A stretch of DNA of 64,000 bases from JBLIRR01 sp049472395 (lineage in GTDB: Bacteria > SZUA-182 > DTGQ01 > JBLIRR01), in assembly GCA_049472395.1 (NCBI GenBank), contig JBLIRR010000035.1, positions 1-64,000 of the forward strand. The letters run 5' to 3'. Within the stretch, counting starts at the first letter, position 1. Every line of letters starts with the position of its first letter. A model generated the notes under the pieces. That model had not been told where the DNA came from and ran no database searches. It worked only from the letters and a program-made list of their open reading frames with translations. The translations under genes and the position numbers were made by a program. Positions 17,197 to 25,851 of this stretch are shown here, one piece after another.

Positions 17197-17241
17197 GAAC
17201 TGACACTAGTATACTAGCGGGATCAGTGGCCAAAACTGTGG

Positions 17242-19413
17242 CTACGGCTTGTCGGAGTCTTTGGCGATAGCCACGCCGATGGCCTTCATTGCGGCATGAT
17301 CGACCCATGCTCTGGTATTCCCGCCAACATACAGAGGGGCGACGTCTTCAAGCTTCTTCGACGTTTTACTGCCGTATTCACCTGTTTCCTTTAAACCATG
17401 ACCTGCCTGGAAGCCAGTCAATCCCACTACCAGTTCACGAAGCTCTTTCCTTTCTTTCGCCAGGGCGTGGGCAGCTTCACTTCCCTTTCGTTGTTCCTCC
17501 TGCTCCTCTTTGGTACCTAAGAATACCGGTTTCTTCTCTCTGGTACTGATCTCCTTGGGCCCCAGAGCACCAACCGCCTGAAGCTTCTCACGTATCGTTT
17601 TGCGATCGGTGTCGCTCGTCACTTTCTTCTTGAGGCTTGCCACTCGCTCATCCCACCACGCCTCAGAGTGAGACTTGGCCTGCGCCTCTTTCATTTTCTT
17701 CTTCCGGCGGGCATTCGCGAAATGAATAGCTGCATGCACATACTCATGCACAAGTCGTACATTGTAATCAATGTGACCGATGTTGTGAAAAAAACCTGAC
17801 TTCTCTTGATACTCCTCTCGAATGGTCTCGTCGAGCACTGCAATCATGGGTTGTTTAATGACATCTGTTCCTTCACCAGTCTGGAAGAAGGCCTGGGCAT
17901 TTTCAGCTTTGATTTTCCAAATACGCTTCTGATCTTCCTGAAGGACCTTCTTATCGAGGGAGCTTGCCTGGGTATCGGTAAACGCGAGATTGTGCTTCAC
18001 TTCGCTCTCAAACACTACCGGTACCGTGAGTGCATTCGTCATATCTGCTTCGCTGACTGGCATGTGCAAGATCTGCGACAACTTCGCACGAATCTTCTTT
18101 TTCTTTAGCAGCTTCTGCACTTTTTTTCTGGCTGTCTCGAATGCCTCTTTACGATACTGTGCCGCCTTCGCACTTTTGACATCCATCGGTCCTCCATAAG
18201 CAAGCGGCTGGTTCACAGGTGCGGCATGAGCTGAGCCAACACTGTCGAGCAGACTCTCGGCAGACTGACCGTTTGTAACCCGAGTGGCAACACGATCAGC
18301 ATGGAGTTCTATTTCATTCTGATTGGTTACGCCACGACGTTGTTGCACGACGTGTGCCGCTTCATGCGCAGCAACATGAAGTTCTGGAGGGCGGCTAAAA
18401 ATCACATTTGATCCAAGTGTAAGAGCTTCAGTGCCGGCGGCATCAGTAAGGTGACGAGCATCCGAACCCGCATACACCTGTAGGCCTGCCAAAGAGTGGT
18501 GTCCGAATGACTTTTGAATAGTGTCGTAGTGCGGTTGCGGTTGTGACAGACGAGAGTGAGTGCCACTAGAGGTGGAGCGAGGTTTCCGCGCGATTCTGGG
18601 ACTGGTCTGGCGTCCCCGGTAAATCAACTCATGGGCTATTAACCTTTTATCACTTTCTTTTGCTCCTTCACCCGACCAAATATGATTTCCATAAGTGAAA
18701 GCCCTGACCTGTATCTGTGAGGCAGTATCAGAGGCATTGTGATCTGTGTGCATACGAACATGGCTAAAATCAATGCCAAAACGAGGCTCCATAAATTTTC
18801 GTGTCGAAGATGACAAAGGCCTGCCCTCATTTTGATTGAGCCTAATGTCCTGGGTAGTCTCAAAGGAACTGCCATTATCGCCTGATATTCTTTGAATATT
18901 GATTCCCATATGAGATTGATTGTTATCAGCCTCTACCGATGAATCCGGCATCCTCATGATATGCCCTGCAACGCGATCGGCTTCTTGCTCGTAAGCATCA
19001 TTAACCGAACCGACGCGCAATTTAGCCTGTACTTCATTAACCTCTTCTTCTTTGCCAGCACACTCTGTGCATGCACCACCACATGAGCACTTCCTTTGAA
19101 TCTTCAGCTCCCCTCCTCGGACAATAGTATGTCCTGAAGTTTGTCGATCTTCCGCAATATTTTGGATAAGATTATTTCCCAGATGTCGCTGAAAGAAGCG
19201 GGTTGCACAGGGTTTCTGCAAATTCGGATATTGTCTGCCATCAACGGCGCTGGCCAACATCGGACTGCTATTCATCGAATGATTTCTCGTCATCTGATGG
19301 CAGACGCTGCACCCTCCGCACAAATTGCGACTCAACCTCTGTTTATTATTACGGTTTTTCACAGGAGTGGATGTATTATTTTTTTGTTTTCTCCATTCTT
19401 TAGTTCTTTCCAT
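17242..19413 (-). CDS. Cargo protein with two DUF4157 domains and a third HExxH
   Basis: A 723-residue protein with a different N-terminus from the shared leader. It has Cys pairs at 32-38 and a cysteine cluster CSCGGACTEC at 109-118, then NDAYEQEADRVAG. The first DUF4157 (about 195-270) has FMEPRFGIDF but a degenerate HELIY at 261. The second (about 300-362) has HEAAHVVQQ with HEAAH at 350-354. A third zinc-type motif HEYVH at 556-560 sits in the C-terminal region and suggests a metallopeptidase effector. The GC content is higher than in the leader-bearing neighbours, suggesting separate acquisition. The start is supported by AGAGGT upstream. Confidence 0.75.
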   Translation of the reverse strand: MERTKEWRKQKNNTSTPVKNRNNKQRLSRNLCGGCSVCHQMTRNHSMNSSPMLASAVDGRQYPNLQKPCATRFFQRHLGNNLIQNIAEDRQTSGHTIVRGGELKIQRKCSCGGACTECAGKEEEVNEVQAKLRVGSVNDAYEQEADRVAGHIMRMPDSSVEADNNQSHMGINIQRISGDNGSSFETTQDIRLNQNEGRPLSSSTRKFMEPRFGIDFSHVRMHTDHNASDTASQIQVRAFTYGNHIWSGEGAKESDKRLIAHELIYRGRQTSPRIARKPRSTSSGTHSRLSQPQPHYDTIQKSFGHHSLAGLQVYAGSDARHLTDAAGTEALTLGSNVIFSRPPELHVAAHEAAHVVQQRRGVTNQNEIELHADRVATRVTNGQSAESLLDSVGSAHAAPVNQPLAYGGPMDVKSAKAAQYRKEAFETARKKVQKLLKKKKIRAKLSQILHMPVSEADMTNALTVPVVFESEVKHNLAFTDTQASSLDKKVLQEDQKRIWKIKAENAQAFFQTGEGTDVIKQPMIAVLDETIREEYQEKSGFFHNIGHIDYNVRLVHEYVHAAIHFANARRKKKMKEAQAKSHSEAWWDERVASLKKKVTSDTDRKTIREKLQAVGALGPKEISTREKKPVFLGTKEEQEEQRKGSEAAHALAKERKELRELVVGLTGFQAGHGLKETGEYGSKTSKKLEDVAPLYVGGNTRAWVDHAAMKAIGVAIAKDSDKP

Positions 19414-19659
19414 ATTTACCTCTTTCAGCCCCCTAAAAAGGCTAGGTTTATAAAAGGGCGAGCTTTATATGACCATTTAGATCATAAAAAATCTCTCCCA
19501 TCTCCTTTCGAGGGTGAATATGTTTTTTGATTCAGACACTTCTTTCATTGCTTTGGCTCTTTCATTCATGTATAGCCTCCTCTTTTTTGCCATTTTTTGT
19601 AACCGTTCATACGATTACCTTTCCCTTTAAAGCAATACGTTGGTTTCATATATTCTAAT

Positions 19660-19925
19660 AGAATTTTTTCAAGTCACAGGCTGGAATATCGATTATCTCA
19701 TCTTTGTTGGTTATAGGATTACGCTGCGATAATGTTCTTTGAGGCTGGTAGTGAGCACCAGTATGATTGCCTGCTCTTCTGATAACTCTTCAATCCATGG
19801 AGGTCACAGGTCGCATTCATTAATAAGGTCGAATGCATCTCATGAAAGGTCATTGATATTCGTCTTAAGACGATAGGTCGAAAGTGCTCCTGCGGCTCCG
19901 GTAGCACAATAGGAACTTTCAATGA
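19660..19925 (-). pseudogene. Second decayed copy of the 117-residue fibre-cassette gene
   Basis: Minus-strand frames contain KVPIVLPEPQEHFRPIV, EELSEEQA and DIPACDLKKFY, matching the plan of the gene at 22950, but separated by stops and frame changes. It occupies much of 19414-20013, where no intact gene is visible. Confidence 0.5.
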
Positions 19926-20013
19926 GGAATTTCTTTACCAATATTATCGCATTTATCCTAATATATTAGGCAAGAAGCACATACCCAAAAGCCACGGATT
20001 TATGGATAAAAAA

Positions 20014-20057
20014 GCCCCGAATTTTTTAAAACGGATATCCTTTAAAAAATTCGGGGC
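20014..20057 (-). terminator. Intrinsic terminator of the eCIS operon
   Basis: A 17-base perfect inverted repeat (arms at 20014-20030 and 20041-20057, GC-rich at the base with CCCCG/CGGGG) around a 10-base loop. On the minus strand the stem is followed by six T residues. It lies about 45 bases past the stop of the last fibre gene. Confidence 0.9.
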
Positions 20058-20099
20058 ATGGATTAAATTTTCACTGTTAGTCGCTGTAACTATATGATA

Positions 20100-22298
20100 T
20101 CATTCCAATAACCCTATAACCTCTTTAATATGTTCAATTTCTTGCTTCAAGGTTTCATTCTCTGCTCTTAACACTTCATTCTGCGCTTTCAATTCCTTGA
20201 TTGCCTCTATAAGATAAGCATTAAAGGCATGAGGAAAGTGAAGTGACTTAACTTTCTCTCCTTCCTCTACCAGTTCCTTATCCTTTCCTATAGGTTCTGT
20301 ACCCGAGATCCAATCAGGAAAAACTTTTTCTACTTCCTGTGCTATTAATCCGGCTTGAACACTGCTCTGATCCCCATGTTCCTCCGGATTAATCCATTCA
20401 AAGGTCACAGCTTGTAACTGGCTTATTTTATCCAAGGCACTGGTGAGATTTTGGACATTCTTTTTTAACCTTTCATCAGAAGAGTCTGTCCACGATCCAC
20501 CCCCAGGTTTGCCAGCAGTTCCATTAACATGTAACAAATAACCTGGGCTCGTCGTACCAATGCCGACCCTACCAGTTCCTGTAACTTGTACTTTAGCTGC
20601 TGCACTCCGATCCGTAAGACGTAAAATATAATCAGTATCACTTGTCCCTGCTTGCACCATTAACCCAAAACAACGGTTGACTGTAGATTCTAAATTCGTA
20701 ATTCTAGATACTGGCAGATTATCACTTACACCATCATTTGCTATGACATGAAAAAGATAGGACGGACTCGTCGTGCCGATACCGACGTAGCCGCTACCTC
20801 TCAGTATCGTCAGCCTTTCTTCTGTGGGAGGGGTTCCGGTGAGGATCGAAAATCTATCACCCCAGTCCCCATAATATTTCAAGATAGCCCCCATATCTTC
20901 ATATTCCAACAATTCAATACTTGCATGCTGATTGAAGGCGCCGCGAATTGTTACTTTCGCTTCGGTCCCCGCGCCAACAGTGTCTATATGCAGCTTGGAA
21001 AGAGGATCCGTTGTGCCGATGCCGACGTTGCCGCTATTATCTACATATACTGCGTCCTCAAGACTTCCATCCGCTGAATCTAATGAATGTCCATCTGCCA
21101 ATCCTGTGAGGCCGGAGCCATCCCCTTCAAATGCAGTTGCCTTAACAGTGCCTGCTACCTCGAGCTCCTCCGAGGGATTTATCGTACCTATGCCGACATT
21201 ACCATTAGATTTAATTACGATCCGATCTGAAGTATTTGTTGCTAGCCGTAAGTCGGTACCTTGTGCACCTACCAAAACTGAATCAGTAGTAACGTCTGAA
21301 TTATGAAACGCTATACCCGAAAAGGCCTCGGTAGAGATAAAGCGACCCCCAATTATACTCGATCCAGAATTTACCTCCAATTTTTCCCCAGGATTCGTCG
21401 TGCCGATGCCGACGTTGCCACTATTATCTACATATACTGCGTCCTCAAGACTACCATCCGATGAATCTAATGAATGTATCCCTGTAAGGCCAGAGCCATC
21501 TCCTTCAAATGCAGTTGCCTTAACAGTGCCTGCTACATCGAGTTTCTCCGTTGGATCTGTTGTGCCGATGCCGACGTTGCCTGAATCATCTATATATAAC
21601 CTGTCAGATATGATTCTAAGACCGGTTACTCGCAAATCATTAATAATACTCTCCTGGATAAGCTGATTATTAACCTGGCGATTCAATGAGGCCAGGGGAT
21701 AAAAAACATGTCCCTGGGGAGGTTCGATACTTGGGGGGGTAGGCAATCCCTCAGTCCCTTGAGCAACGCGTACAACCCATTCACGCTTTGTTCTTACACA
21801 TGTTTCTACTCCTATCCTTGAGTCTATGAGATCTTCATCTTCAATCGAGTCAACCTCTCTTTCCCATATATCCAAAAAGACGAGGTCAATTCGAGGCAGT
21901 GCCGTTGGGGCATTCAGGGGAGGAAGTGAATCAACGTCCCATGCCTCGGCAAGGTCAGGATTATTGTATAACTCTTGTTCCGTATATCTGATATCATTCT
22001 CAATAATGGCATCCCAGCCTTCAGCCATACAGTATCCCACTCCTTCCGGGGTACCATCACTGCCTTTAATTAAAAAATCATTTTCATTATTGGGAGAAGG
22101 GGCCTCTAAAATATGAAATCCGTCGTTCCCCTGAGGAATGCCATTGCCCACAAACCATTTGAGAAAGGTTCGAAGTTCGGATTTTCTGATGTCTTCCTGC
22201 TCATTCCAATCAGCATCAACTATTGGCACTCCTTGTTGCAAACGGACACCTACATAATGTTTTATTCTATCAAACGTATTTCTCGAAAAATTACCCAT
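20100..22298 (-). CDS. eCIS fibre 2: DUF6519 base, repeats, S74 chaperone end
   Basis: A 732-residue fibre. Residues 1-240 match the other fibre at 23343 (NFSRNTFDRIKHYVGVRLQQ, DADWNE, LKWFVGNG) and fit the DUF6519 region that would attach to the particle. The middle has at least three repeats around DNSGNVGIGTTDP and KATAFEGDGSGLTG. Residues about 615-700 are a peptidase S74/endosialidase-type intramolecular chaperone with SSDERLKKNVQNL and GLIAQEVEKVFPDW, which trimerises the fibre and usually self-cleaves at the Ser. A terminal coiled coil (about 700-730) follows. It is the last gene of the operon. Role: receptor binding. Confidence 0.85.
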   Translation of the reverse strand: MGNFSRNTFDRIKHYVGVRLQQGVPIVDADWNEQEDIRKSELRTFLKWFVGNGIPQGNDGFHILEAPSPNNENDFLIKGSDGTPEGVGYCMAEGWDAIIENDIRYTEQELYNNPDLAEAWDVDSLPPLNAPTALPRIDLVFLDIWEREVDSIEDEDLIDSRIGVETCVRTKREWVVRVAQGTEGLPTPPSIEPPQGHVFYPLASLNRQVNNQLIQESIINDLRVTGLRIISDRLYIDDSGNVGIGTTDPTEKLDVAGTVKATAFEGDGSGLTGIHSLDSSDGSLEDAVYVDNSGNVGIGTTNPGEKLEVNSGSSIIGGRFISTEAFSGIAFHNSDVTTDSVLVGAQGTDLRLATNTSDRIVIKSNGNVGIGTINPSEELEVAGTVKATAFEGDGSGLTGLADGHSLDSADGSLEDAVYVDNSGNVGIGTTDPLSKLHIDTVGAGTEAKVTIRGAFNQHASIELLEYEDMGAILKYYGDWGDRFSILTGTPPTEERLTILRGSGYVGIGTTSPSYLFHVIANDGVSDNLPVSRITNLESTVNRCFGLMVQAGTSDTDYILRLTDRSAAAKVQVTGTGRVGIGTTSPGYLLHVNGTAGKPGGGSWTDSSDERLKKNVQNLTSALDKISQLQAVTFEWINPEEHGDQSSVQAGLIAQEVEKVFPDWISGTEPIGKDKELVEEGEKVKSLHFPHAFNAYLIEAIKELKAQNEVLRAENETLKQEIEHIKEVIGLLE

Positions 22299-22386
22299 TG
22301 TTTATTTCTCCTTGACTCAAAAATAATTATCGATAAACATAGTTAACGGTGGTTGTAAGAAAAGAAGCCCCTATGCCACCTAAATC

Positions 22387-22938
22387 TTACTGTTCTGGTA
22401 TACCTGTCGTAAAGGTAAGCTGTACCGTGCGCAGCAGCCTGGTGGATGATGTAAGGTCAATACGGGGATGGATTACATAATCAATCATGAGGCCACTGTT
22501 GGGATTTACCGTTGCATCTCCCCCAAAGAGGCCGAATTCTCGTAAAGATTGAAAACCATCTGATATTATATCTTCCCCGCTGATCTCCATGGTAACCTCA
22601 AGCCGGTCGGTCGCTGTTTGGCTTGGTTGTTCATTTTGGTCAATATAGATGATCTGCGCTACATTGATAGACTGGCGGTATACCTCTTTTGTGAGTTGGG
22701 AAATTGTTAATGAAGGTGCGGGTGCCTGTAAGTCCCACTCCTTCTGCCCCTCACCCACGGCCCAATATAAAATACCTCCCATAGCCTCATCTTGCTTCAT
22801 TAAGGCGGCAAGAAGCACACTGCATTTATCGACAATGAGATTGGAGCGCCAGCCGCTCTTCCACTGAACTGTCCCCTTGGCAGTGGTGATAATATCGCGA
22901 TACTTACCTCTCAGAAGTTGGTTCATGGTAATCTCCAA
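22387..22938 (-). CDS. Fibre-cassette companion protein 2
   Basis: A 183-residue paralogue of the protein at 25314. Both open with LLRGKYRDII or LLKGSYRDIL, share WxSNxIVxxC and a (L/Y)xxAVGxG motif near residue 60, and end with REFGLFGG or similar. Each paralogue precedes one fibre gene, so it is probably a fibre adaptor, attachment or assembly factor. The domain name is not recognised. Confidence 0.65.
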   Translation of the reverse strand: MEITMNQLLRGKYRDIITTAKGTVQWKSGWRSNLIVDKCSVLLAALMKQDEAMGGILYWAVGEGQKEWDLQAPAPSLTISQLTKEVYRQSINVAQIIYIDQNEQPSQTATDRLEVTMEISGEDIISDGFQSLREFGLFGGDATVNPNSGLMIDYVIHPRIDLTSSTRLLRTVQLTFTTGIPEQ

Positions 22939-22949
22939 ATTGGTTATAT

Positions 22950-23303
22950 TTATAAAAATTTTTTTAAATCACAGGCAGGAAGGGTGATCTTTTCTCTCAT
23001 CCTCAGTCGGGAATGAGGATGACTTCCCTGCCTTTGAGGCTGATGGCGAATCACTGTCCTTTGTGGCTGGTAGTGGGCTGCCAGCTTTACAGCCTCTTCC
23101 TCTGAGAGCTCAGAAACAAATGGTGATGCGATATTATCCCTATTTTGGGTATCATCACACTCAACAACAAAGAGCTGATAACTGCCGGCAGTTTCAGTAT
23201 CCGAAACTTTAATAACAACCTTTCCTTGAAGAGGCGGTTCCCTATACTCAATAGCTGTGCCAAGCGGCACTTTGGTAATAGCCACCTTATAAAATCTTTT
23301 CAT
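22950..23303 (-). CDS. 117-residue fibre-cassette protein with CDLKKF tail
   Basis: A small protein between the two fibre cassettes. An N-terminal beta-rich part (FYKVAITKVPLGTAIEYREP, YQLFVVECDD) is followed by a basic Gln/His/Arg linker and the end LPACDLKKFL. Degraded copies lie at 5700, 14628 and 19660, so it belongs to a family that once accompanied other genes here. Its function is unknown; position suggests a structural or adaptor role. Confidence 0.55.
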   Translation of the reverse strand: MKRFYKVAITKVPLGTAIEYREPPLQGKVVIKVSDTETAGSYQLFVVECDDTQNRDNIASPFVSELSEEEAVKLAAHYQPQRTVIRHQPQRQGSHPHSRLRMREKITLPACDLKKFL

Positions 23304-23342
23304 CTTAGGCTCTCCTTGATTCTCATATGTTACATAACAGGA

Positions 23343-25283
23343 TTAAATAGTGGTGATCAATTTTTTATACCAGATACTCTTAGTATATTCTTCTTCAATA
23401 ATTTCAGTATTGAGCCAAAAAAGCCAAATATTTTTGAAGGAGTCCTCAAAAGCAAAGTAAGAACGCCAAATGTCAGAGTATTCTGTTGTTATAAGCTTTA
23501 GCGGAGGGCCCCAGGAAGCACTTCCACCGATAGAGCGTTTACAGGAAATATTTACTTTAACTTCCCCTGATATAAATGAATATGATTGCCAGAATACCCA
23601 AAGATCCCCATTGCTATCCTCGAAGGCATTTATATTCTCAATATATGCTTCACCTTCGGTAAGCTGTATTTCTCCACTCCACCAGCCATAGTCACCATTT
23701 TCACTCGCATCAGGAGTGTAGCGTTTACAATAAATATTTCTGTTGTAACCTTGTTCTCCATATCTATATGATATCCAGAAAACCCATATATTCTCCCTTT
23801 TGTCATAGAGCACAAATGGATTACTATCAGCGTACCAATCATTGGTCAATTGAGCATTATCCTCCACCCAACCGGATGTATTATTGTACCTGCTATAATA
23901 AATATCCTGACTCTCAATTCTCTGTGCATCCCAAAATACCCATATATCGCCCCTACTGTCCTTTAGAACAAATGGATTATAATTATATCCTACTGTGGTG
24001 TGCTGGTTGTCCTCACTCTCCCAACCATCAACAGGGTTATAGCGTTTATAGTAAATATGCGAATATCCCGACCTTGGTGATAACCAGAAAACCCATATAT
24101 CTCCACCGCTATCTTCGAGGGCATATGGAAAATAATCATAGTCTGTATCTGTTATAAGCTTGTTGTCACTTTCCTCCCAACCCTTACCAGGTGTATAACG
24201 TCTATAATAAATATTATGATTATCCTCCTTCTCTGCATCCCAAAAAACCCATATATCTTTCCTTTTATATTCTAGAACAAATGGAGGAGAATGAGGTTCT
24301 AGTTCTGTGATGAGCCGGCTGTCACTTTCCTCCCAACCCGTAACAGGATTATAGCGTCTATAGTAAATATTCCAATTATCCTCTCTCAATGAATTCCAAA
24401 AAATCCATATATATTTCCTGCTATCTTCCAAAGCAGAAGGAAAATCAATTGAATCCTCATCATCAGTGAGCTGGGTCTCTGGTGTAACGGGCAATCTTCC
24501 CCGTAAGAGTGCATTGATTGCCTCCCTCAGGCTGACCGTTAAATTTGGCTGACCATCATGATCCTGCGTATACTCTGCTCCGAAGGCATCATGGACAATC
24601 TGATCAACATCATAATATGACATTATTGAAAGTCCCGTTATCCGAAGGTCAGTAATATGCTCATCGAGAATGTCTCCCTCACCGCTTTTACGGCTCAGAG
24701 ATGCCAGTGGGTAAAACAGATGACCTGCAGGGGCAGGGCTTGGGGGGGACGTGGCATTTTCAGCCACCCGCACTGCCCATTCGCGCTTTATGCGCACGCA
24801 GGTCTCTATTCCTATGTCCTGGTTGATCAGATCCTCATCCTCCTCTGCGTTTACCTCCCTTTCCCATACATCCAAATAAACCGTGTCAGTTCTATCCCCG
24901 ACTGGGATTGTAAGCGGCGGGAGAGGATCAACGCCCCATTGTGTTGCTAACTCTTCATTTCGATACAGAGGCTGCTCTGTATACCTTAGATTGCTCTCAT
25001 TTACCACATCCCAGCCTTCTACCACACAATGTCCCGCATGAATGCCATCCCCACCCTTAATAATGAAATCGTTCTTGCTCTCTTGTGCGGATAAAATATG
25101 AAATCCATCATTGCCCTTAGGGACGCCGTTGCCTACAAACCATTTGAGAAAGGTCTGAAGCTCATGCCTTCTGATATCTTCAAGTTCATTCCAATCAGCA
25201 TCAAGCAGAGGCACGCTCTGTTGCAAACGAACGCCTACATAATGCTTCAATTTATCAAAGGTGTCCCTTGAAAAGTTACCCAT
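23343..25283 (-). CDS. eCIS fibre 1: DUF6519 base with WxFW repeat domain
   Basis: A 646-residue fibre. Residues 1-235 are homologous to the other fibre (FSRDTFDKLKHYVGVRLQQ, DADWNE, GNDGFHIL). The remainder consists of about seven repeats of roughly 47 residues with the signature ALEDSxGDIWVFW and IYYKRYNP..GW, the pattern of a beta-propeller such as sialidase or lectin folds. This is most likely a glycan-binding tip. It lacks the S74 chaperone of the other fibre, so the two probably see different receptors. Confidence 0.8.
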   Translation of the reverse strand: MGNFSRDTFDKLKHYVGVRLQQSVPLLDADWNELEDIRRHELQTFLKWFVGNGVPKGNDGFHILSAQESKNDFIIKGGDGIHAGHCVVEGWDVVNESNLRYTEQPLYRNEELATQWGVDPLPPLTIPVGDRTDTVYLDVWEREVNAEEDEDLINQDIGIETCVRIKREWAVRVAENATSPPSPAPAGHLFYPLASLSRKSGEGDILDEHITDLRITGLSIMSYYDVDQIVHDAFGAEYTQDHDGQPNLTVSLREAINALLRGRLPVTPETQLTDDEDSIDFPSALEDSRKYIWIFWNSLREDNWNIYYRRYNPVTGWEESDSRLITELEPHSPPFVLEYKRKDIWVFWDAEKEDNHNIYYRRYTPGKGWEESDNKLITDTDYDYFPYALEDSGGDIWVFWLSPRSGYSHIYYKRYNPVDGWESEDNQHTTVGYNYNPFVLKDSRGDIWVFWDAQRIESQDIYYSRYNNTSGWVEDNAQLTNDWYADSNPFVLYDKRENIWVFWISYRYGEQGYNRNIYCKRYTPDASENGDYGWWSGEIQLTEGEAYIENINAFEDSNGDLWVFWQSYSFISGEVKVNISCKRSIGGSASWGPPLKLITTEYSDIWRSYFAFEDSFKNIWLFWLNTEIIEEEYTKSIWYKKLITTI

Positions 25284-25313
25284 TTTTTCTCTCCTTTGTT
25301 ATCTATATAAATT

Positions 25314-25847
25314 TTAAAAATACAATCTTATTTCCCTGATAAGAGTAGCAGACTCATGCTTATGAATAACGGGGTGTGATTTGTAATTGATCATATAGGG
25401 CTCGCCATCAAAGGTTCCGAAGAGCCCAAATTCGCGTAAAGGATACGTGCTCAGTGGTGCCTCGGGTGTAGGATAACCCGGACCCAGGGTTGCAGTTATT
25501 TGCAATTGTTTTTCTGGTCCCACACTCTCCGTCCCATACTCATCAATATAGAAGACGGTTAAATCTTGAAAGAAAATTGGTGGAGTAAATTTATGCTTCA
25601 AGTCAGGCATTTCCATAGTAGGATCAGGTGCATCAGGCGCTCCCTCGGCATCCCAGCTTTCATCTCCCCTGCCTACTGCTAAATATTCAATACCACTTGA
25701 AGGATCACGTATCATAAAACCTGCCAGGAGTTTGCGGCATGTTGCCACAATCATATTGGATACCCATCCACCATCGTATATGACATGCCCATCTTTGTTC
25801 TTGAGAATATCTCGATAACTGCCCTTTAATAAAGGTATCTTTTCCAT
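25314..25847 (-). CDS. Fibre-cassette companion protein 1
   Basis: A 177-residue paralogue of the protein at 22387, with LLKGSYRDILKNKDG, GGWVSNMIVATC and YLAVGRGDESWD near residue 60, and a final LREFGLFGTFDGEP. Only four bases separate it from the tail-protein-I gene upstream and about 30 from the fibre downstream, so it is tightly co-expressed. Confidence 0.65.
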   Translation of the reverse strand: MEKIPLLKGSYRDILKNKDGHVIYDGGWVSNMIVATCRKLLAGFMIRDPSSGIEYLAVGRGDESWDAEGAPDAPDPTMEMPDLKHKFTPPIFFQDLTVFYIDEYGTESVGPEKQLQITATLGPGYPTPEAPLSTYPLREFGLFGTFDGEPYMINYKSHPVIHKHESATLIREIRLYF

Positions 25848-25851
25848 TTGC

